This document shows positions 9,455 to 14,914 of a DNA stretch of 16,685 bases, one piece after another. The notes under the pieces were generated by a model. It searched no databases. It was not told the origin of the DNA and saw nothing but the letters and a program-made list of their open reading frames with translations. Numbering within the stretch: position 1 is the first letter of the stretch; each line of letters opens with the position of its first letter. The position numbers and the translations under genes are program-made. The stretch lies in assembly GCA_016522385.1 (NCBI GenBank), contig JAEKFU010000142.1:1-16685 (forward strand), in the 5' to 3' direction. The DNA is from Pseudomonadota bacterium (GTDB taxonomy: Bacteria > Pseudomonadota > Alphaproteobacteria > Rhizobiales > Aestuariivirgaceae).

Positions 9455-10579
9455 ATGCTTCTCTTAGCCCTTGATACAACCCTTGCTGCTTGTTCCGCTG
9501 CGATCTATGACTGCGGTGCGAACCAGGTGTTGAGCCATCAACATGAGCGAATGCGGCAGGGACATGCCGAGCGCCTTGCCGGCATGACCGAAGAGGTCGC
9601 AGATGATGCCGGCGTCGGTTTTGATCGACTGGACCGCATCGCGGTGACCATTGGGCCTGGCACGTTTACAGGCGTACGAATCGGCCTGGCCATGGCACGC
9701 GGCCTAAGCGTGGCGCTCAGCATCCCGGTTATTGGCGTTGGCACCATGCAGGCTTTAGCGGCCAATGTTGATGACAATCCGGATCGACTGCCGATTGCGG
9801 TGATCGTGGATGCGCGCCGCGATGCGGTCTACGTGCAGATCTTCTCGTGCAAACTAGAACCGCTGTCGGCGCCCCAATGTGTCAAGCTAGATGAAGTTCG
9901 CCAAGTGCTGCCTGTCGAGGACATCGTGATCGTCGGCAGCGGCACCGGCCTTATTATCGGCGAGCAGCAGAAATGGCGAGCCTCAGGCGCTTGCGATTTG
10001 CCCGATGCGTGTTCTGTTGCGCAGATCGCCTGCAACATGGTGCCCAGTGACCAGCCGCCATCACCGCTTTATCTGCGGCCCGCCGACGCCAAACCGCAAA
10101 TACCCCAGATCAAGCTGGCCCGACTGTCGATCGTCATTTCGTCGGTAGAGCCGCGTCATGCAGCTGTCCTGGCCGAAATGCACCGCGAGTGCTTTGCCAA
10201 GGCCTGGAGCGCGAAGGACTTTGCCAAGATGATGGCGGCGCCAGGCATGTCGGCACTGATGGCGATCCAGGCCGCAGATGAAGAGCCGGTAGGCTTTGTT
10301 CTCTTGCGCCAGGCGGCCAAAGAAGCGGAGATTATCACCACGTGCGTCAGACCGCGAATGCGCCGCCGAGGCGTTGCTACAGGTCTGATGGAACAGGCAA
10401 TGCAACTTGTAAAGGCAGCCGGTGTCGTCAGGCTTTTCCTTGAGGTTCGCGAAGACAATGCGGCGGCACGGGCGCTTTACCGAGCGGCAGGCTTCAGCGA
10501 AACCGGTCGGCGGGCGAACTACTATGCCCTCGAAGACGGTAGCCAGGCCGATGCAGTCACCATGGCCGCTACACTGTGA
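9455..10579 (+). CDS. TsaB-RimI fusion: tRNA t6A synthesis subunit joined to ribosomal-protein N-acetyltransferase
   Basis: The 374-residue ORF joins two proteins that are usually separate. Residues 1 to about 214 are TsaB, the non-catalytic partner of TsaD in making threonylcarbamoyl-adenosine 37 of tRNA. They show LALDTTLAACSAAI at the start, the family signature GPGTFTGVR (67-75), and the typical TsaB end PLYLRPADAKP (204-214). Residues from about 226 are a GNAT acetyltransferase of RimI type, which acetylates the N-terminus of ribosomal protein S18 in E. coli. They include CFAKAWSAKDF, the acetyl-CoA loop RRRGVA (303-308), and LEVREDNAAARALYRAAGF with a late YY pair. The linker is about 11 residues, with no stop codon and no obvious start codon for a separate rimI. 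Both halves look intact. The Shine-Dalgarno sequence is weak. The order tsaB then rimI matches the usual adjacent genes, so fusion by loss of the tsaB stop is the likely origin. Confidence 0.93.
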   Translation: MLLLALDTTLAACSAAIYDCGANQVLSHQHERMRQGHAERLAGMTEEVADDAGVGFDRLDRIAVTIGPGTFTGVRIGLAMARGLSVALSIPVIGVGTMQALAANVDDNPDRLPIAVIVDARRDAVYVQIFSCKLEPLSAPQCVKLDEVRQVLPVEDIVIVGSGTGLIIGEQQKWRASGACDLPDACSVAQIACNMVPSDQPPSPLYLRPADAKPQIPQIKLARLSIVISSVEPRHAAVLAEMHRECFAKAWSAKDFAKMMAAPGMSALMAIQAADEEPVGFVLLRQAAKEAEIITTCVRPRMRRRGVATGLMEQAMQLVKAAGVVRLFLEVREDNAAARALYRAAGFSETGRRANYYALEDGSQADAVTMAATL

Positions 10580-10868
10580 ATTTTTCCGGTCGGGTGACCT
10601 GCCGGCGCGTTTGATAGGTTGTTGTCCGCACAGGTCATGGGCCTGCAGCAGGCTATGTCCGAATGTACTGCCTTTGCACCGCGCAACCCGACTTTGTGCA
10701 TGAGATGGGAGTATTGGTAGGCAAATCAGAAGAGTGGCCAGAAGCGTCGCGAATAGGCGATTCGCGAGAATTGTCTCTTCCCAGGTTTTGATTTCCCGCC
10801 CGGCTTGGCGATGCAAACCAAAATTCCGGATAACTTTTACCGAAGCAGAATCGGCCTCGGCGTGCGCG
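10580..10868. other. noncoding gap between convergent genes, rich in inverted repeats
   Basis: This 289-base stretch separates the end of tsaB-rimI (plus strand) from the end of the minus-strand block. It holds a stem with one mismatch and a GTGA loop (10586-10605), a separated repeat TGACCTG/CAGGTCA (10595-10601 and 10631-10637), a tight GCCTG-CAG-CAGGC hairpin (10641-10653), and a strong hairpin listed separately. None is followed by a proper T-run. On the minus strand, about 10695-10816 would encode a signal-peptide-like stretch (FATLLATLLICLPILPSHAQ), but the frame lacks a credible start and continues antisense through rimI. I do not call a gene. Confidence 0.45.
10747..10767. terminator. 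strong hairpin between convergent genes
   Basis: TCGCGAAT (10747-10754) and ATTCGCGA (10760-10767) form a perfect eight-base-pair stem around the five-base loop AGGCG. It lies between two converging transcripts and could serve as a bidirectional end point or RNA 3' stabiliser. Neither side carries a T-run, so it is not a canonical Rho-independent terminator. Confidence 0.35.
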
Positions 10869-11225
10869 TCAGGGCAACGGTTGGCGCAATGCGTTTGAAA
10901 CGGCTTGTAAGTCCAGACATCCGTTCCGCAATGCTGGAAGCACGAGCCAGGCACCGGCTCGATAGAGTCGTTTCACATATCCCGGTTCTTCGCTCGCCAG
11001 GATCAGGATGTGGCGGCCTGCGCGCATGAGTTTAACATCGTCGGAAGCGGCACGCAGGATTTTCATATCAGGCGCGATGACAAGTGCGGCGGGGGCCGCC
11101 TCGGTCACAAGCATCAATGCCGCCATCGTGCCAAACCAGCCGAAAACAATACTGACCAGCACCGCCATGATCTGGGATATTTTGCGGAAGTTGAGGCCCC
11201 CGTGCGATTGTCGCTCAGTAGTCAT
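10869..11225 (-). CDS. small single-helix membrane protein of unknown function
   Basis: The 118-residue product has a basic N-terminus, one strong hydrophobic helix (about 20-42, AVLVSIVFGWFGTMAALMLV) and then a soluble domain of about 75 residues. That domain contains ALVIAPDMKILRAASDDVKLMRAGRHILILASEEPGYVKRLYRAGAWLVLPA, which reads like a compact alternating sheet-helix fold and not like an antisense artefact. I recall similar short proteins annotated as hypothetical in Hyphomicrobiales but know no function. The ATG lies inside the end of the preceding gene (11-base overlap, 11215-11225), which implies translational coupling; it has no good ribosome-binding site of its own. It is the last gene of the minus-strand block. 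Confidence 0.8.
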   Translation of the reverse strand: MTTERQSHGGLNFRKISQIMAVLVSIVFGWFGTMAALMLVTEAAPAALVIAPDMKILRAASDDVKLMRAGRHILILASEEPGYVKRLYRAGAWLVLPALRNGCLDLQAVSNALRQPLP

Positions 11226-12294
11226 ATATGTGTTCGAGGGTCCGTGTGCTTGAATCGAGATCTGCCAGAAGGTCCGGAAGTTGCGACACTTTCAACCCGA
11301 CGAGAAGGCGATTGCTTTGATAGCCATCGCGGGTAATTCGGGAGATCAGTTCTCCCGTATAAAGTGTTTCGCTCACCAGGCCAAAAGGTTCGATGATCGA
11401 GACCATGATGTCGTCATTTCCGGCAATTTCGACAATTTGACCACCAGCGTCAGAGACTTTCTGCACGATGCGAGTGAACTTGCGATAGCGCGGCGTTTCT
11501 ATGACGACAAGCCCAGATTCGTCCCTAACGATGTCTATGTCGGCGAGCGCCGTCAACTGGTAGCTCGGCAGGCCTTTGACAACTGATCGAATGCGCAGTT
11601 GCGCCTGTCCGGTTGCGGCTACTGCGCTCGCGATTACCCTAGCATAGGCGGCCTTTGCCTTCCATTCACCGCCAAGTGCCAGGCGCCTCTCCCAGCCGCG
11701 AACGAGTGACGATAAAGGCTGCTGCCATAGCGCATTGACGGCGCTATCAAAATCATATTGGTACCAGGGAACTTGCTGCAAGAACTGGGCATAGTCCGCG
11801 GCCATTGTGGCCGAATAGATGTCTTGCGGAGACTTTTGAGCTCCTCGCAACTCAGCAAACAAACGTCCTAAGCTTTCCTCGTAGATGGCCTTCATGGCCA
11901 TCTCCAAGGTAAAGCTGACACCAATCGTGTGGATCGTACTGCGGGTTTCGAAGTCGCCGCCGCCGTGCCTGCTGGCCCGGCGATTCAAAGCACAATAAGA
12001 ACTCCAGAATCCGCGCACGCTGGACAAATAGTCAAACTCATGCTCATCGCCGGTCTCCAACACTTTTGCCAAACCTTCATAGGCATAGACAATGTGCCAC
12101 TCAGGATAGGTCAGGTAGCTGTTCGCCTCGGCACGTTGAAACTCCTTTTCGGTGATGATCGGTGTGTAGGCCGTTTGATCCGGGTCGTGTCGGCAAAACA
12201 GTTCAATATAGCCCACCGGCAGTAACAACAGGACCACGAGAAGCGCTGTGGCCAACGTGATCCATTTGATCAGTCGCCAGGCACGATTGAGCAT
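11215..12294 (-). CDS. membrane-anchored protein of unknown family
   Basis: The 359-residue product starts with a short basic segment (MLNRAWRLIK) and one hydrophobic helix (about 11-30), then a large domain that is probably periplasmic. No known motif is recognised. Likely conserved-looking blocks are SYLTYPEWHIVYAYEGLAKVL (59-79), GFWSSYCAL (95-103), TIGVSFTLEMAMKAIYEESLGRLF (123-146) and DYAQFLQQVPWYQYDF (167-182). The second half looks beta-rich. The start is the ATG at 12294, which overlaps the stop of the upstream gene by one base (TGATG). The frame stays open 82 codons further upstream to 12540, but that extension lies antiparallel-free inside the upstream gene and has no signal or helix character. 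Expression is very likely coupled to both neighbours. Function unknown; transport, enzyme-partner or envelope-assembly roles are all open. Confidence 0.85.
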   Translation of the reverse strand: MLNRAWRLIKWITLATALLVVLLLLPVGYIELFCRHDPDQTAYTPIITEKEFQRAEANSYLTYPEWHIVYAYEGLAKVLETGDEHEFDYLSSVRGFWSSYCALNRRASRHGGGDFETRSTIHTIGVSFTLEMAMKAIYEESLGRLFAELRGAQKSPQDIYSATMAADYAQFLQQVPWYQYDFDSAVNALWQQPLSSLVRGWERRLALGGEWKAKAAYARVIASAVAATGQAQLRIRSVVKGLPSYQLTALADIDIVRDESGLVVIETPRYRKFTRIVQKVSDAGGQIVEIAGNDDIMVSIIEPFGLVSETLYTGELISRITRDGYQSNRLLVGLKVSQLPDLLADLDSSTRTLEHIYDY

Positions 12295-12698
12295 CAGACT
12301 TCCTTGTCGAACATGTGACTGGATATCAGTGCGATGCCGCCAAGGCCGATATGCGGCAGGTTGGCAAGAATCTTGAACGTGAAGGGCAGGTCCTGGACTC
12401 CATAGTTGATGATTCCCATGTCGAGATAGCCCGAACCGGTCGCCAGGCCGAGCGCACCGTCCGCGAGATAGAGAATGCCGAAGTAAAACAAGAACGCCTT
12501 TGAAGCACGGTGTGACAGGTAGGCAGCAATTCCCGCCCATGCTGCTGAGGCGACATGCAGCAAATCGTCAAAGATATCGAGGGCGAAAATGCCGAAGGCT
12601 CGTCCCTCGCTGTCTGTCAGGCCGGGAATGTAGTTCAGGCTTGCTGCGATCAGCAGTGCGATCATGTAGCCAATGGCGATCCAGCGCAGTTTGGTCAT
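12294..12698 (-). CDS. four-helix membrane protein, DUF4383-like
   Basis: The 134-residue product has four hydrophobic segments (about 5-25, 43-62, 67-88 and 108-128). Helix 2 contains FDDLLHVASAAWAG and helix 4 contains NLPHIGLGGIAL. This NxxH/LLH-plus-glycine pattern resembles small DUF4383-type membrane proteins, but the assignment is by eye and tentative. The start is the ATG at 12698, with AGGG about eight bases upstream on the minus strand. The stop shares one base with the start of the next gene. The FAD oxidoreductase gene ends 122 bases upstream in the same direction, so one transcript could cover all four genes, although the gap is large enough for its own promoter. Confidence 0.82.
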   Translation of the reverse strand: MTKLRWIAIGYMIALLIAASLNYIPGLTDSEGRAFGIFALDIFDDLLHVASAAWAGIAAYLSHRASKAFLFYFGILYLADGALGLATGSGYLDMGIINYGVQDLPFTFKILANLPHIGLGGIALISSHMFDKEV

Positions 12699-12731
12699 GA
12701 GACAGTCCCTGTCCTAGGGTGAATTCTGATT

Positions 12732-12754
12732 GGTTCAGTCAAAGTTCATGAACC
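12732..12754. promoter_or_regulatory. palindromic candidate operator upstream of the small membrane-protein gene
   Basis: GTTCATGAAC (12744-12753) is a perfect 10-base palindrome. A further GGTTCA (12732-12737) pairs with TGAACC (12749-12754). The site lies 34 to 56 bases before the ATG at 12698, where an operator would be expected. No convincing -35/-10 pair could be fixed beside it. Confidence 0.28.
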
Positions 12755-12820
12755 TGATCGTCTTCAATTCGTTCGACCGTTATGGGGGCGCAAAATCGAA
12801 CACACTTTGCTCATCCCGCT

Positions 12821-14344
12821 CTACAACTTGGCCATATAGCGGTCCCACATGGAATTTGTGAACACCAGGGCTGGGTCAAGCGCCCGCTTGCGGGAGACGA
12901 ATTCAGGCGCTCTGGCGTAACCGCGCTGGAACTGAGCGTCAGTGGCATGCAATCGGTAGGGCAGATAATATGTTCCGCCGATGTCCAGTGTCCGAGCAAT
13001 TAACTCAGTTGTCATACGTGCCATATCAGCTTCACCGCGGGCGGACATTTCTTGTGAGAATAACATTACCGCGGCAATGCGCGGCTCAGTGGCATAGGCC
13101 AATACACTGTCCTGATCGGTATCGACATATCGCAAAGTGATATTCAACAAGTCCTGGTAGGATGCGGGAATGACATCCTGACACGCCTGGACAAAATCCG
13201 CGAAGCGGCTCGGCGATACAAAATACTCGTGCAGGATATCCGTACGGGTCGGATCGCGATCATCGAGCGTCACGACCGGCTCGTTCATCAGGCTGTTGCG
13301 TGTCACTTCGCCACCGCCAAGCCATGGTCCAATGCGGGTCTCCATGATCCAGCGCAGGTTTTTCACCCAGTCGGATTTCAACTGGCCGCGGAAAACATCC
13401 CGCGATGCTCGGCTCAAGAAACCGGAGCCTTCGACCGGCGGCAAGTTGTCCTGATCGGCGGCAGGCGTATAGGTAATCATTAACGCTTCATCGAAAAAAT
13501 TTGCGATGGTCACGTCGAGACGACCGTAAGCCATCTGGATTTTCGGATCTTTCGCCAAAGCGGCGATAAATCTGCTGCCAAACTCTCTTGCTGGAATGAT
13601 TTCGAACTTTGGTATCAATCTTGCGTTCGGCACCATTTCGACTTCCAGTTCGGTGATTGCGCCGGTGAGGCCATAACCGCCCATCGCCATGCTGAACTGA
13701 TCTGCATTTTCGCGGCGCGAACAGGTGATCACCTCGCCGTCGTGCCGCATGAGGCGCAGTGACCGCACGGTGCTGCCGAAGGCGCTCCAGGGTACCGGCC
13801 AGCCGTGGGCATTGACCGCGAATGTGCTGGCAACGCCGAAATCGTTGTTGGACTGCATGACTTTAGGTGAAAAACCGATTTGATCCAACAGGGCGATGAC
13901 TTGACTCCACCGCATTCCGGCGGCAACTCGGTAGGTACCGGCCGAGGTGTCCGGCTCAAGCCAGTTTTGGTCAAGGGTGACAGCGGTGCCGTTTTCGGCA
14001 AGGCTTTGCGCGCCCATCGAATGGCGCGCGGCACTGACCACGAATGGCCGTCCGGCGTCCTTGGCCTCAGCGAGTTCGACTCGCAAGTCGGCAATCAGTT
14101 CGTCTTTCGGGTCGTGCTGCATCACCAGATGTTTGGCAACGCGGGTCGGGTTGAGCAGGCTGGCATCGTTGAGCACCTTCGCGCCTGCAGCATTTACCTT
14201 TGGCGGGAACGGCAGGCCCCGTAACATGGGTTCATTGTCCAGATACCGTGAGCCCGCGACACCCAGCACGGCTCCAGTGCCAACCAGAAGTGCTCTGCGT
14301 GTAAATGCTTTCAAGTTCTTGCCCTCAGCTTCGCCAACAAGCAC
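12821..14344 (-). CDS. Tat-signal FAD-dependent oxidoreductase (VAO/PCMH type)
   Basis: The product, up to 507 residues, is a flavin oxidoreductase of the vanillyl-alcohol-oxidase fold; its substrate is unknown. The FAD-binding domain (about 83-240) shows PFVVSAARHSMGAQS, GMRWSQVIALLDQIGFSPKVMQSNNDFGVASTFAVNAHG and MGGYGLTGAITELEVEMVPN. His108 sits where many family members attach FAD covalently; no second (cysteine) attachment residue is evident. The C-terminal KRALDPALVFTNSMWDRYM resembles the ends of lactone oxidases and DprE1-like enzymes. The N-terminus has a twin-arginine signal, FTRRALLVGTGAVLGVAGS, so export by Tat is likely. The start is uncertain: GTG at 14344 lacks a ribosome-binding site, whereas an in-frame TTG at 14314 has GAGGG about seven bases upstream and would begin MKAFTRRALL, a better-shaped signal. 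It is divergent from the fur gene and is first in the minus-strand block. Confidence 0.9.
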   Translation of the reverse strand: MLVGEAEGKNLKAFTRRALLVGTGAVLGVAGSRYLDNEPMLRGLPFPPKVNAAGAKVLNDASLLNPTRVAKHLVMQHDPKDELIADLRVELAEAKDAGRPFVVSAARHSMGAQSLAENGTAVTLDQNWLEPDTSAGTYRVAAGMRWSQVIALLDQIGFSPKVMQSNNDFGVASTFAVNAHGWPVPWSAFGSTVRSLRLMRHDGEVITCSRRENADQFSMAMGGYGLTGAITELEVEMVPNARLIPKFEIIPAREFGSRFIAALAKDPKIQMAYGRLDVTIANFFDEALMITYTPAADQDNLPPVEGSGFLSRASRDVFRGQLKSDWVKNLRWIMETRIGPWLGGGEVTRNSLMNEPVVTLDDRDPTRTDILHEYFVSPSRFADFVQACQDVIPASYQDLLNITLRYVDTDQDSVLAYATEPRIAAVMLFSQEMSARGEADMARMTTELIARTLDIGGTYYLPYRLHATDAQFQRGYARAPEFVSRKRALDPALVFTNSMWDRYMAKL

Positions 14345-14420
14345 GACTCACGAATCTACAGCACTAGTCATATAACATCGAACCATGGTGCCTGTACGAG
14401 ATCGGATTGTGGCACGATGA

Positions 14421-14449
14421 TTGCGCTTGGCAGCGCAAGTTTCTATATC
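14421..14449 (+). promoter_or_regulatory. possible fur/mur promoter overlapped by an inverted repeat
   Basis: TTGCGC (14421-14426) and TATATC (14444-14449) are separated by 17 bases, as in a sigma-70 promoter, though each matches the consensus only moderately. The -35 box is the left arm of a perfect inverted repeat, TTGCGC-N6-GCGCAA (14421-14438). A dimeric repressor bound there would block the promoter, and autoregulation is conceivable. I see no clear similarity to the Fur, Mur or Irr boxes I know. Confidence 0.38.
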
Positions 14450-14478
14450 AATTGGTGTGGAGAGGAAGTGGCGGCTCA

Positions 14479-14892
14479 ATGAACCGGATTGAAAAGGCTT
14501 GTCAGGACAAGGGCATGCGGATGACCGAGCAGCGCCGGATCATTGCGCAGGTTATTGCCGAGTCGCATGATCATCCGGACGTGGAAGAACTGCATCGGCG
14601 GGCGGTCATCGTTGATGAACGGATTTCGATTGCAACGGTATACCGCACAGTTCGTTTGTTCGAAGATTCGGGGATCCTGGAGCGGGTTGACTTTCGGGAC
14701 GGCCGGGCACGCTATGAAGAAGCAAGCGATGACCATCACGATCATCTGATTGACCTGCAGTCCGGCGAGGTGATCGAGTTTCACAACGAAAAGATTGAAC
14801 AATTGCAGGAAATTGTGGCGCGCGAACTTGGCTACCGTTTGGTCGACCACAGGCTGGAGCTCTATGCCGTTAAACTAAAGCCGGACGAATAA
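14479..14892 (+). CDS. fur: Fur-family metalloregulator, probably Mur/Fur type of rhizobia
   Basis: This is a cytoplasmic metal-dependent transcription repressor of 137 residues. The DNA-binding half has KGMRMTEQRRIIAQVI and the recognition helix ISIATVYRTVRLFEDSGIL (49-67). The dimer and metal half has DDHHDHLIDLQSGEVIEF (His86, His87, His89) and ends GYRLVDHRLELYAVKL. After HHDH the protein reads LIDLQSG where E. coli Fur has a CxxC pair, so the structural zinc cysteines are absent. This pattern fits the rhizobial Fur homolog Mur, a manganese-responsive regulator; iron sensing in that group is largely handled by RirA and Irr. It lacks the haem-regulatory features of Irr. I chose the ATG at 14479, with AGAGGAAG (14461-14468) 10 bases upstream; the frame is open 24 codons further, to 14407, without support. 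ubiB follows after 22 bases. Confidence 0.93.
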   Translation: MNRIEKACQDKGMRMTEQRRIIAQVIAESHDHPDVEELHRRAVIVDERISIATVYRTVRLFEDSGILERVDFRDGRARYEEASDDHHDHLIDLQSGEVIEFHNEKIEQLQEIVARELGYRLVDHRLELYAVKLKPDE

Positions 14893-14914
14893 TGCCTGAG
14901 AAAGCGCCGCTCCT

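Noticed and set aside
10061..10954. Long minus-strand open frame opposite the RimI half
   Set aside because: It runs antisense through the conserved acetyltransferase domain, lacks a credible start, and its sequence is not protein-like apart from one short hydrophobic stretch.
12295..12540. 82-codon upstream extension of the 359-residue anchored protein
   Set aside because: The extension overlaps the well-supported small membrane-protein gene. The ATG at 12294 in a TGATG overlap gives a proper basic-plus-hydrophobic N-terminus.
14407..14478. 24-codon upstream extension of the Fur-family gene
   Set aside because: It contains the likely -10 box and ribosome-binding site, and family members begin at the MNRIEKAC position.
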